Source: Spirosoma terrae (GTDB lineage: Bacteria; Bacteroidota; Bacteroidia; Cytophagales; Spirosomataceae). Taken from it: a stretch of DNA of 64,000 bases. Below, in pieces: positions 1-7,817 of the stretch. The notes below the pieces were generated by a model, which saw nothing but the letters and a program-made list of their open reading frames with translations, was not told where the DNA came from and made no database searches. The number at the start of each line of letters is the position of its first letter. The stretch's first letter is position 1. Both the position numbers and the translations under genes were made by a program. Location: contig NZ_JAAFZH010000006.1 in assembly GCF_010435915.1 (NCBI RefSeq), forward strand, positions 248,001 through 312,000, given 5' to 3'.

Positions 1-2
1 CT

Positions 3-2831
3 GCGCTGGGCACGGGCTCAGTACGCTGGTCGACAGGCTCGACCGACCCCCAAATTCAGGTCAGCACCGCAGGCACCTATTCGGTAACGCTCACAACGCC
101 GGGCGGCTGTACGGCCACCACCTCGGTGCTGATTCAGCAGGATAACACCGTACCAACAGTGAGCATTTCGCCCAACTCCGCTACCTTGACCTGCGCTAAT
201 CCAAGCGTTGCACTTACCGCCAATGGCATAGGTACATATCAGTGGAGCACGGGCGCTACCTCCCAGACCATCAACGCTAGCTCGGCCGCTACCTACTCGG
301 TGACAGTGACCAGTGATAACGGCTGCTTCGCTAGCGCATCTATCCAGATTCAGCAAGATAATTCCGTACCAACGGTGAGCATTTCGCCCAACTCCGCTAC
401 GCTCACCTGTACCAATCCAACGGTCACGTTGACGGCCAACGGAACCGGTACGTATCAGTGGAACACCGGCGCTACCTCCCACACCATCACCGCTAGCTCG
501 GCCGCTACCTACTCGGTGACGCTGACGGCTGACAATGGCTGCCAGGCTACGGCCAGTAGCACCATCGAGCAGGGAACCGATCAAACCATCGGCTTCAGCC
601 AGCAGCCAGCCTCCACCTCGTCGGTCACCGTCGGTAGCACTGTCACCACCCAGGTCGTGGTTTCGGGACAACCCACCAGCTACCAGTGGTATAAGGACAA
701 CCTCAGCCAACCCCTGGCTAGTCAGACCGCGGCCCAACTCACACTCACCAATGTCCAGCTTAGTGACGCAGGGAGCTATTTCGTGGTGGTGACCGGCCCC
801 TGCAACAGCCTGACCTCGACGGCCTTCACCCTCAGCGTCACCAACCCCGTTACATCGCTCTCGCTGACGGCTTCGGTGAGCCCCAATCCAGCTCAGGCCG
901 GTCAGGTGGTTACCCTGACTGCAGCGGTAGTGGGCGGCACCAGCCCCTACAGCTATAGCTTTAGCGGGCCAGGCAGTATCAATCCGACGGGCAATACGGC
1001 CACCGTTTCAGGGCTGTCGGCCGGGGTCTATAGCTTCACCGTCAAAGCCTCCGACAGCGCCCTGCCGACCAACCAGCAGGCCACCAGTGTGGTCAGCCTG
1101 ACGGTGACAGCGGTCGAAACGGCTCCCTTTGCCATCACCGGGGTGACCACCATCAGCTGTTCACCCATTACCCCCAACCGCTTTAGTGTCAGCTTTGATC
1201 CCCGCTACAGTGGTCTGAGCGGACAGCCCGTCAGCTTCTCAGTAGCCAATGAGATGCTGCCAACAACACAAGCGGGACCCTATACCATCCAGCTCTACAC
1301 CGATAACCCCACCATCACCCTACAGGCCCGCCAGCAGGGGGCAACTACCAACTTCGGCTACAACTGGCTGGAGGCCTGTCGCACCTCGGAGAGCCCCAAC
1401 ACTCCCCCACGGGTGGTGAGTGGCTTACCGAGCCAGACGGCCAAAGTGGGCGACTACTTCACCTATGTCATTCCTGAAGGCACCTTCACCGATTCGGAGA
1501 CACCCCTGAGCCTACGCCTGTCAGCCACAGGTTTACCGGCGGGACTGAGCTTCTCAGGGGCTACGGTGAGTGGTACGCCTTCGACCACGGTGGGCTCCCC
1601 CTTCACCGTCAGCATCACGGCCACCGATCCGGGCGGACTCTCAGTGAGCACCCCGCTGGTAATCACTGTGCTACCTGCCACCGGTCCCGTTGAGCCAACC
1701 GCTCCCTTTGCCATCACGGGGGTGACCACCATCAGCTGTACACCCATCGCCAATCGGATCAACATCAGCTTCGCTCCGCTCTATAGTGGACTGAACGGCC
1801 AGCCGATTGCCTTCGAAGTCGTCAATGAGCGGGCACCCACCACCGATCCGGCTCCTTACTCGCTGACCTTATATCGGGATAATCCCGTGATCACCCTGCG
1901 GGCTCGTCAGACCGGCAGTGCACAGGTGGCTAGTTTCAGTTATAACTGGCTGGCGGCCTGTTCGACGGCGGGTCAGGACAACACCCCTCCAAGGCTGAAC
2001 AGTCCGGTGGGCTCCCAGACGGCCACGGTGGGCAAATCGTTTAACCTGAATCTGGCCAACACGTTTGCCGATCAGGAGACCCCCAACCAGCTCACCCTAT
2101 CGGCGCAAGGGTTGCCAGCGGGTCTGGTATTGGTGGGGACTGCCATCAGTGGTACGCCCTCGGTGAGCGGGGTCTCGACCGTGGTGTTGACGGCGACCGA
2201 TGGGGGTGGCTTGAACAACACGACCAGTTTCGAATTGACGGTGAGCCCCGCCAGTTCGACGACGGTGACCCCGCCCACTGGTTTTGCCATCACAGGCGTG
2301 CAGACACTGAGTTGTGTAGCGGTGAGTGGGGGCTTGCGATCAGTAACCTTCCAGCCCCAGTATGCAGGTGTAACTGGCCAGGCCATCAGTTTCCGGGTAG
2401 AGAATGAGCTGGCGGCCACCACGGCGTCAGGTCCCTACACGCTGAATCTGTACACGGATAATCCGGCCATTACCTTGAAGGCTCAGCAGGCGGGCAGTGG
2501 TGGTGAGGTTAGCTACCGCTACAACTGGCTGGCGGCTTGTTCAGCTCCCGCGCGGGTAGGTACCGGTGAGCCAGAACACGGTCTGGAGGTGACCGTATTG
2601 GGCAACCCGGTGGAAGGTGAGTTTGTGGAGATCGAGATTCGGGGTGCTGCCCGGCAACCCATCCATCTGGATGTCACGGATCTGCAAGGCAATCGGATCA
2701 GTCACAAAACCATAGACTCCGAACTTGGCCAGCAACGGGTATCGGTACGGCTTGGCTCCGAGATAGGAACCTATCTGCTGCGGGTTAGTACCCCCACTCA
2801 GCAGCAAACCATTAAAATTATCCGACACTAG
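3..2831 (+). CDS. Repetitive T9SS-exported surface protein (5' end outside window)
   Basis: The frame is open from the first bases through the internal GTG at 126, so the gene starts outside the window. Visible modules in order: short 'W-S-T-G...YSVT' Ig/PKD-like repeats (to about nt 570), an Ig-like domain with 'YQWYKD' (about 575-840), another beta-sandwich (845-1110), and three copies of a module starting 'FAITGV' and ending 'YNWL(E/A)AC' (about 1120-1380, 1700-1965, 2275-2540). Between these copies lie two putative-Ig domains with 'LPAGL...SGTPS'. The last 85 residues look like a T9SS type A sorting domain (ending in TIKIIRH), which would be cleaved at the surface. No catalytic domain is visible; an adhesin or matrix role is inference. 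The gene is richer in G+C and much poorer in ACGTA than its neighbours. Confidence 0.85.
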   Translation, partial: ALGTGSVRWSTGSTDPQIQVSTAGTYSVTLTTPGGCTATTSVLIQQDNTVPTVSISPNSATLTCANPSVALTANGIGTYQWSTGATSQTINASSAATYSVTVTSDNGCFASASIQIQQDNSVPTVSISPNSATLTCTNPTVTLTANGTGTYQWNTGATSHTITASSAATYSVTLTADNGCQATASSTIEQGTDQTIGFSQQPASTSSVTVGSTVTTQVVVSGQPTSYQWYKDNLSQPLASQTAAQLTLTNVQLSDAGSYFVVVTGPCNSLTSTAFTLSVTNPVTSLSLTASVSPNPAQAGQVVTLTAAVVGGTSPYSYSFSGPGSINPTGNTATVSGLSAGVYSFTVKASDSALPTNQQATSVVSLTVTAVETAPFAITGVTTISCSPITPNRFSVSFDPRYSGLSGQPVSFSVANEMLPTTQAGPYTIQLYTDNPTITLQARQQGATTNFGYNWLEACRTSESPNTPPRVVSGLPSQTAKVGDYFTYVIPEGTFTDSETPLSLRLSATGLPAGLSFSGATVSGTPSTTVGSPFTVSITATDPGGLSVSTPLVITVLPATGPVEPTAPFAITGVTTISCTPIANRINISFAPLYSGLNGQPIAFEVVNERAPTTDPAPYSLTLYRDNPVITLRARQTGSAQVASFSYNWLAACSTAGQDNTPPRLNSPVGSQTATVGKSFNLNLANTFADQETPNQLTLSAQGLPAGLVLVGTAISGTPSVSGVSTVVLTATDGGGLNNTTSFELTVSPASSTTVTPPTGFAITGVQTLSCVAVSGGLRSVTFQPQYAGVTGQAISFRVENELAATTASGPYTLNLYTDNPAITLKAQQAGSGGEVSYRYNWLAACSAPARVGTGEPEHGLEVTVLGNPVEGEFVEIEIRGAARQPIHLDVTDLQGNRISHKTIDSELGQQRVSVRLGSEIGTYLLRVSTPTQQQTIKIIRH
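132..563 (+). repeat. 216-bp in-frame tandem repeat, two copies
   Basis: Copies begin at 132 and 348 with nearly identical bases ('attcagca(g/a)gataa...ccgtaccaac'). Each encodes 72 residues of the Ig/PKD-like surface repeat, and a diverged copy lies upstream up to about 131. High nucleotide identity suggests recent duplication or homogenisation. Confidence 0.8.
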
Positions 2832-2834
2832 TTT

Positions 2835-2869
2835 AAAAAGGCCCATCTCCAATTGAGATGGGCCTTTTT
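2835..2869. terminator. Bidirectional intrinsic terminator
   Basis: A 15-bp perfect stem (2835-2849 with 2855-2869) has a 5-nt loop and A/T runs on both sides. It lies between the convergent surface-protein and OsmC genes and can serve both. Confidence 0.9.
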
Positions 2870-2872
2870 AAA

Positions 2873-3355
2873 TCAATCCATTTTTTCTACAACCCGGCAA
2901 CTGGGTACGTGATGTACAGGAAAATTGCAGGAGTTGGCGATGAAACAAAGTTTGTTGGCCTGGTAGTGTAATTCATTGGCTTTTTCGATCATCGATACGT
3001 CAGCAACCACTACTTCAGGATAAAGCGTTACGTGGCTAAAATGGCCGCCACCATCGGCTGTTTCAACCATCGTGCCCGTTGCTTTGTCGGTGTAATCAAC
3101 CACCACAATTCCCGCTTCGGAACACAAATGCAGATACCAAAGCATATGACAGGACGATAACGAGGCAACCAGCAGCTCCTCAGGATTATACCGGGTTTTA
3201 TTGCCCCGAAACGATGGGTCCGATGAGCCCGGAATGTCGGGTTTATTGTCGGCCATCAATACGTGGTCGCGGTCGTAGGCGCGGTAATTTCGGGTGCCTT
3301 CGCCTTTGTTGCCCGTCCATTTGGTCGTCAATACGTAGTGATGTTCTTTGGCCAT
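2873..3355 (-). CDS. OsmC family peroxiredoxin-like protein
   Basis: The 160-residue protein belongs to the OsmC/Ohr fold, thiol-dependent reductases of organic hydroperoxides in the cytosol. The helix 'SLSSCHMLWYLHLC' carries the first conserved Cys (C69). 'NSCNFPV' carries the second (C143). 'NPEELLVASLSSC' is the usual family signature. The start at 3355 (MAKEHH) was chosen because the 22 upstream residues of the open frame overlap the cupin gene and do not look like the family. It is the last gene of a tight four-gene operon, 14 bp after the cupin. Whether it acts on organic peroxides or another substrate cannot be read from sequence. Confidence 0.88.
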   Translation of the reverse strand: MAKEHHYVLTTKWTGNKGEGTRNYRAYDRDHVLMADNKPDIPGSSDPSFRGNKTRYNPEELLVASLSSCHMLWYLHLCSEAGIVVVDYTDKATGTMVETADGGGHFSHVTLYPEVVVADVSMIEKANELHYQANKLCFIANSCNFPVHHVPSCRVVEKMD

Positions 3356-3369
3356 AAAACGAGGTGTCG

Positions 3370-3705
3370 TTAAACAGATGATGATTTTTCTCCGCCAACC
3401 GGGCCGTAAAATAAGACCCACGTAGCGAAATCGTCGGTAAAGCCCTCAAAACGGTGGTCGACACCAGCCGGTACAAATAGCAAATCGCCCGATTTAAATG
3501 GTGTTCGTTCACCATCGTAAACAAACGTACCACTTCCCGACGTAACGACGTATACTTCATCGCGTTTGTGGGGCTGCTGGCGATCAATTTTGTCGGGTTT
3601 GTAATATTCGACAACCAGACTGCCATGCGCAAGCAACGTAACAAACTCAGTCGGAACGCTCTTCAGTAACGTAGCACCTTCCTGTGGCGTAAATTGAATT
3701 TTCAT
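3370..3705 (-). CDS. Small cupin-domain protein
   Basis: This 111-residue single-domain cupin_2 protein has motif 1 near 'PHKRDEVYVVTSGSG' (H46, E50) and motif 2 near 'GDLLFVPAGVDHRF' (H84). The first His of the usual HxH pair is a Gln (Q44), so the metal site would have one ligand fewer than standard. Such proteins bind a metal and a small molecule; the ligand here is unknown. It sits 14 bp after the LysE gene and 14 bp before OsmC, and probably shares their transcript. Confidence 0.82.
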   Translation of the reverse strand: MKIQFTPQEGATLLKSVPTEFVTLLAHGSLVVEYYKPDKIDRQQPHKRDEVYVVTSGSGTFVYDGERTPFKSGDLLFVPAGVDHRFEGFTDDFATWVLFYGPVGGEKSSSV

Positions 3706-3719
3706 GCTTGAACGGCAAA

Positions 3720-4352
3720 TTACTTTCCTTTATCCAGTGCCATACGTACTGCCAAACCGGTCAGTATGCTGGCCATCAGCCATTTTTGGATTCGAACATA
3801 TACGGGTCGGGCCTGAAACCAGTTGGCCATCCGGGCTGCCGACAGAATGATTACCGTGTTTACCAACGCGCTGATTGTGAGCTGCGTCAGACCAAGCTGG
3901 ATGTTCTGAAGGAACAACGAACCGTATTCTGGATGGGTAAACTGCGGAAAAAACGACAGATAAAACACCGCTACTTTCGGGTTGAGTGCATTGGTTAGAA
4001 AGCCCATCCGAAACAATTTACCATCTGAATCATGCGCAAGCTGGCGCGTTTGAAACGGCGATACACTGCCCGGCCGAACGGCTTCCCAGGCCAGATACAG
4101 CAGGTAAAGAACACCTAGCCAACGCAGTAGCTCATAGGCCAGCGGAATGGCCATAAACACCGCCGTAAGCCCAAACGATACAAGCAAAATATGGCCAAGA
4201 AAGCCGACCACTACGCCTAGTAACGAGATAAGCCCAGCCCGTTTTCCCTGCGTAATTGATCTCGAAATCAGATAAATCATGTTGGGTCCTGGACTCAAGA
4301 CGAGTCCTAAGGCGGCTAAGGCAAAAAGGAGCCATTCCTGAGTGGGTATCAT
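3720..4352 (-). CDS. LysE/RhtB family amino-acid exporter
   Basis: The 210-residue inner-membrane protein begins 'LGLVLSPGPNMIYL', the typical LysE/RhtB first segment, and has about six hydrophobic helices. Members export amino acids or related small amines by proton antiport; the substrate is not evident. Its ATG overlaps the stop of the upstream FMN-binding gene by 4 bp (ATGA, 4349-4352), which suggests translational coupling. Confidence 0.9.
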   Translation of the reverse strand: MIPTQEWLLFALAALGLVLSPGPNMIYLISRSITQGKRAGLISLLGVVVGFLGHILLVSFGLTAVFMAIPLAYELLRWLGVLYLLYLAWEAVRPGSVSPFQTRQLAHDSDGKLFRMGFLTNALNPKVAVFYLSFFPQFTHPEYGSLFLQNIQLGLTQLTISALVNTVIILSAARMANWFQARPVYVRIQKWLMASILTGLAVRMALDKGK

Positions 4353-4987
4353 GTATTCTGTGGGTTGATTAAGTAATCGGGCAGTGGCGTATCGTTGTTG
4401 TAAGGAGCCGGAACAGGTGTTTGACGTACCGTTTGCAAAGGAATTACCCCCGCCCAGGTGGGTCGGTTTTCGTCGTCGGGATCGTCGCTGGGACCACCAG
4501 CACGCAATTTAGCCGACGCTTCGGCCAGCGAAAAAACCAGTACGGTAGTTTTCCGCATTTCGCTGGCGGTTGTTGGGCGAAGATCGTCCCAACGGCCCGG
4601 AATCAGATGATCGGTAATCAACGCCAGGGCTTCCATACACTCAGCCTCGTCGGTGACCTTTTCGGCGTTGGCAAAAATCACAACCGAACGATAGTTTACC
4701 GAGTGATGAAACGCTGATTTGGCCAGCACCAGTCCATCGGCCAGCATCACCGAAATGCAAACGGGCGCACCATTTTCGATCGTACGAATAAAATGACTAC
4801 CCACGGAGCCGTGAATATACAATTTGTTGCCTTTCCGGGCGAAAGCGGTCGGTATCGCCATCGGCTGGCCATCAACGGCAAAGCTAACGGTGCAGAATAG
4901 GGCTTCGTCCAGAATTGGGTGAATGGTGGCTTCGTCGTAATGAGCACGTTTCGCTAAACGGCTTGGCGTTGTACGCGTAGTTTGCAT
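4349..4987 (-). CDS. Pyridoxamine 5'-phosphate oxidase-like FMN-binding protein
   Basis: The 212-residue protein has the split-barrel flavin fold. Visible signatures are 'LFCTVSFAVDGQPMAIPTAF', 'LYIHGSVGSHF' and 'SVNYRSVVIFANAEKV'. Proteins of this PNPOx-like group bind FMN or heme and often lie next to MocR-type regulators, as here. It is the first gene of the operon running to OsmC, and the start codon lies about 300 bp from that of the divergent MocR gene. A true PdxH role is unlikely, since it resembles the general flavin-nucleotide-binding group rather than PdxH. Confidence 0.87.
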   Translation of the reverse strand: MQTTRTTPSRLAKRAHYDEATIHPILDEALFCTVSFAVDGQPMAIPTAFARKGNKLYIHGSVGSHFIRTIENGAPVCISVMLADGLVLAKSAFHHSVNYRSVVIFANAEKVTDEAECMEALALITDHLIPGRWDDLRPTTASEMRKTTVLVFSLAEASAKLRAGGPSDDPDDENRPTWAGVIPLQTVRQTPVPAPYNNDTPLPDYLINPQNT

Positions 4988-5020
4988 AGGATTTTTAGAG
5001 AATGGAATATACCCCGCCCT

Positions 5021-5203
5021 ACGGGCTAATCTTGTAAGGGTTTCACGCGGGTGGTAAATTTGGTTTCTTTTACGCTATTTACCACCCCCAACCCCCTCCT
5101 AAAACAGGAGGGGGCTTTAGACTCTAGAGCTTTTTTTAGCCCCCTCCTGTTTTAGGAGGGGGTTGGGGGTGGTCAGATTGAAACTCATACAAGATTAGCC
5201 CGT
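5021..5203. repeat. Outer 16-bp inverted repeat, candidate MocR operator pair
   Basis: ACGGGCTAATCTTGTA at 5021-5036 is repeated exactly as its reverse complement at 5188-5203, 151 bp apart. MocR regulators generally bind paired sites in the divergent region they control, so an operator pair is a reasonable inference. The alternative is that these are ends of an inserted element. Confidence 0.6.
5081..5173. repeat. Inner 36-bp perfect inverted repeat (REP-like)
   Basis: The arm at 5081-5116 is exactly reverse-complemented at 5138-5173, with a 21-nt spacer. Each arm also contains a smaller hairpin, CCCCCTCCT / AGGAGGGGG. The C-rich/G-rich composition resembles dispersed palindromic repeats seen in intergenic DNA of this phylum. 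It could form a very stable cruciform or RNA hairpin. Confidence 0.85.
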
Positions 5204-5290
5204 CGAGGTTGGGGTTCTTTTTCAAAACAAATGTCGAATTTTGCCGGACTATGCAAATCGTCCGATTTTAAGAATATAGCTAGTCCGGTT

Positions 5291-6769
5291 ATGATTCCTT
5301 TTAAGTCGTTAATTCAGATAGATAAGTCATCGGCAGTGCCTGTATTTTTACAGGTGAGTAACCAACTGGCGCACTTTATTCGGGCCGGAACGTTGCTGGC
5401 GGGCCAACGATTGCCGGGAACACGCCAATTGGCTGAACTGTTGACTTTAAACCGCCAGACAATCGTAGCGGCTTATGACGAAGGGTTAGCGCAGGGCTGG
5501 CTCGAAAGCAAAACGGGCAGCGGTACCTACGTAGCGGCCCATTTCCCGGAAGTAAAACCTCAGGCTCTGACACTAGATTCTACCGCGCCTTCTCCTCAAA
5601 CAATAGCCAGCAAAACACCCGGCTATACGTTTGAGTCCATTCCTTTTTTGCATCGGCCTATTCTGACGCAAACCACGGGTCTACATCTCGACGATGGCTT
5701 TCCGGATATTAGACTGGCTCCGATGGACGAACTAAGTCGGGCCTATCGCTCCTATTTCCGCTGGGGAAATCCGCAGGCGCATTTTGGCTATGGCGACACC
5801 AAAGGGCATTTGCTGCTGCGTGAACAATTATCAGCCCACCTCAATGAAACCCGTGGGCTACGTACTACGTCCGATAACATCCTGATTACGAGAGGCAGTA
5901 TTATGGGTGTACATCTGGCGAGTCAGGTGCTGCTACGTCCGGGCGACGTAGTGGTAACGGGCGAAACCAATTATGTGGGTGCTACGATGAATTTTCAACG
6001 AGCGGGTGCTACGTTGGTCACGGTTCCGGTTGATCAGCATGGGCTGGATGTTGAAGCACTCGCTCAGGTTTGCGCCCAGCAAAAGTCGATACGCATGGTC
6101 TTTGTGACGCCCCATCATCATTACCCTACCACCGTTACGTTACGTCCTGATCGGCGCATCCGACTCTTGCAACTGGCTGAACAGTATGGCTTTATTGTAC
6201 TGGAAGATGATTACGACTACGATTTTCATTACCTCAGCCGCCCAATTTTACCACTGGCCAGCGCCGACCCCAAAGGCATGGTCGTTTATATTGGTTCGCT
6301 GACCAAGTCGGTGGCGCCCGCTTTCCGAATCGGCTACGTAGTGGCTCCGTCCGAGCTGATTGACGAACTGGCCCGACTCCGACGGATCATCGACCGGCAG
6401 GGCGACCCCATGCTCGAATTTGCCGTCGGGCAACTGTTTAAAACCGGCGATCTGAAACGGCATTTCCGCAAAGCGTTACGTACCTATCAGGCCCGGCGTG
6501 ACCGTTTCTGCGACTTGCTCACGAACGAACTGGCTCAGTACGTTCAATTCGCCAAACCCGATGGCGGCATGGCGGTCTGGGCACGTTTCGACCCGGCAAT
6601 CGATCTGGAAAAACTGGCGCTACGTGCCGGGCAACAAGGATTATTTTTCTCGAATGGTGTCTCGCATAATCCGCCGGGACAACGCTTAAACTGCACCCGA
6701 TTTGGCTTTGCCTCAAGCACCGAAGATGAGCTGGAACTTAGCATAAGAGTATTAAAGAAAATTCTTTGA
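5291..6769 (+). CDS. MocR/PdxR-type regulator (GntR HTH fused to aminotransferase)
   Basis: About 492 residues. A GntR winged helix ('QRLPGTRQLAELL...RQTIVAAYDEG') is followed by a fold-type I aminotransferase domain with the PLP lysine in 'GSLTKSVAPAFRIGY' (codon 6305-6307, residue 339 from this start). MocR regulators use PLP or a PLP adduct as a signal. The start at 5291 (MIPFKSLIQID) was chosen because homologues typically begin there; an in-frame ATG at 5231 would add 20 residues without family features. It probably controls the divergent operon that starts with a PNPOx-like protein. Confidence 0.9.
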   Translation: MIPFKSLIQIDKSSAVPVFLQVSNQLAHFIRAGTLLAGQRLPGTRQLAELLTLNRQTIVAAYDEGLAQGWLESKTGSGTYVAAHFPEVKPQALTLDSTAPSPQTIASKTPGYTFESIPFLHRPILTQTTGLHLDDGFPDIRLAPMDELSRAYRSYFRWGNPQAHFGYGDTKGHLLLREQLSAHLNETRGLRTTSDNILITRGSIMGVHLASQVLLRPGDVVVTGETNYVGATMNFQRAGATLVTVPVDQHGLDVEALAQVCAQQKSIRMVFVTPHHHYPTTVTLRPDRRIRLLQLAEQYGFIVLEDDYDYDFHYLSRPILPLASADPKGMVVYIGSLTKSVAPAFRIGYVVAPSELIDELARLRRIIDRQGDPMLEFAVGQLFKTGDLKRHFRKALRTYQARRDRFCDLLTNELAQYVQFAKPDGGMAVWARFDPAIDLEKLALRAGQQGLFFSNGVSHNPPGQRLNCTRFGFASSTEDELELSIRVLKKIL

Positions 6770-6797
6770 AAAACGTCAATTGGTTGGGTGCTGTTTA

Positions 6798-7064
6798 CTA
6801 AGTAGCGCAAGCCCCTTTCCACGCCCGATATTGCTTTGGCAGACAAACGGCACAGGGGCGATAACCCTGCTGCTTCGCTTCGGTTTCGTCCCGAAAAAAG
6901 ATCCGGTTCGTCAACTTCATTCGTTTACCAGCTCGGCAATCCAGCCGACCGTAAATTTTGCCGGGACGATGGCCACCAAGCGAAATCTGGCCTGCGTGTA
7001 TTAAGGCAACTAGCTTACGATTTCGGGCGAAATCAGTGATACCCAGGTCGAGATGACGTATCAT
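6798..7064 (-). CDS. Stand-alone Ada metal-binding-like domain protein
   Basis: The 88-residue protein resembles the N-terminal zinc domain of Ada: C43, then 'NRIFF', then 'GYRPCAVC' with C71 and C74. In E. coli Ada the zinc ligands are C38, C42, C69 and C72. Here the position matching C38, the methyl-phosphotriester acceptor, is Gly, so the classic methyl transfer to that Cys is not expected. C86 near the end is the only other Cys. Its ATG overlaps the stop of the upstream oxygenase gene by 4 bp (7061-7064). It is the last gene of the Ada operon. Confidence 0.8.
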   Translation of the reverse strand: MIRHLDLGITDFARNRKLVALIHAGQISLGGHRPGKIYGRLDCRAGKRMKLTNRIFFRDETEAKQQGYRPCAVCLPKQYRAWKGACAT

Positions 7065-7756
7065 GCGGCATCGTGAAAAATTAGCCCCAGATTGATCCGT
7101 TGCCCCGTATGAACGTCACTGACGCCGTGGCGCATCGCTGTTCTGTAATACCCTCGGGCGCTTTTGGCAGGTCTGTATCTGGTGGTAAACACCAGAATCT
7201 GCCCCTGATGGGGCTGCAAAACCGTTGCTTTCGATTGCATTCGTGGACGCTGTTCTGTCATTATAAACTCGCCACCCGTGTAGTCGACGCCGGGCTGACT
7301 CAGAAACAAAACAGCCTGAAAAGGGAAATACAACTCACCGTATAGATCCTGATGAAGCGCGTTCCAGTCGCCGGGGCCGTATTTCAGCATGAGCGGAGTT
7401 GGTCGATTTTGCCCGGCTTGGTGGCAGGTTTCCAGCCATTCGTCGAGGTTGTCCGGATAACGTAGCGGAAGGCCCAGCCTTGCATTCCAGTCGTTGGCAA
7501 CGGGAGCCAGTTGCGTAAACAAATCATGACGTAGCTGATCGACAAGGGGCGGTAATGGATAGCTGAAATACTTGTATTCGCCACTGCCGTACCCATGTTG
7601 CTGCATCACAATTGTTTTGCGATACAACTCAGTCGCATCGAACAAGTCGGCTAATTCCTGGCATTCTTTTTTTTGCAGGATCGATGGCAACAAGCCAAAC
7701 CCTGTTTCGGCTAGGTTCGCCTGGTACGTAGGCCGGTCGAGGTTAGTAAGAATCAT
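7061..7756 (-). CDS. 2-oxoglutarate/Fe(II)-dependent oxygenase, Ada-associated
   Basis: The 231-residue dioxygenase has the Fe(II) triad H135-x-D137 in 'ALHQDLYGE' and a distal His in 'VSDVHTGQRINLGLIFHD', where the Arg would hold 2-oxoglutarate. Its place between an AraC-OGT protein and an Ada-like zinc domain suggests oxidative removal of alkyl lesions, analogous to AlkB. However, overall sequence looks closer to the prolyl-hydroxylase-like group than to AlkB itself. A 61-bp gap with a strong hairpin separates it from the OGT gene. Confidence 0.82.
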   Translation of the reverse strand: MILTNLDRPTYQANLAETGFGLLPSILQKKECQELADLFDATELYRKTIVMQQHGYGSGEYKYFSYPLPPLVDQLRHDLFTQLAPVANDWNARLGLPLRYPDNLDEWLETCHQAGQNRPTPLMLKYGPGDWNALHQDLYGELYFPFQAVLFLSQPGVDYTGGEFIMTEQRPRMQSKATVLQPHQGQILVFTTRYRPAKSARGYYRTAMRHGVSDVHTGQRINLGLIFHDAA

Positions 7757-7774
7757 TTTGAGGAGTTATAAACT

Positions 7775-7807
7775 AACGTTGACAAAGTTCAAAACTTTGT
7801 CAACGTT
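7775..7807. repeat. 15-bp perfect inverted repeat inside the Ada operon
   Basis: AACGTTGACAAAGTT (7775-7789) and its exact complement (7793-7807) surround a 3-nt loop. No T tract follows on the transcribed (minus) strand, so this is not a standard terminator. It could be an RNA processing or stability hairpin, a regulator site, or a dispersed palindrome. Confidence 0.8.
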
Positions 7808-7817
7808 GATCGTTGAA

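Larger units (their letters stand above)
4988..5290. other. Divergent promoter region with nested inverted repeats
   Basis: This intergenic stretch separates the FMN-binding operon (leftward) from the MocR gene (rightward). It holds an outer 16-bp inverted repeat and an inner 36-bp inverted repeat, annotated separately. If the upstream start of the MocR frame (5231) were used, the region would be 60 bp shorter. Confidence 0.8.

Noticed and set aside
18..737. 239-residue minus-strand reading frame in the T9SS gene
   Set aside because: It mirrors the repetitive coding strand and has no family resemblance.
5021..5203. Insertion sequence bounded by the 16-bp repeats
   Set aside because: The interval is under 200 bp, has no transposase frame, and I see no flanking target duplication; a MITE-like element cannot be fully excluded.
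5231..5290. 20-residue N-terminal extension of MocR
   Set aside because: It lacks family features and homologues typically begin at the Met encoded at 5291.
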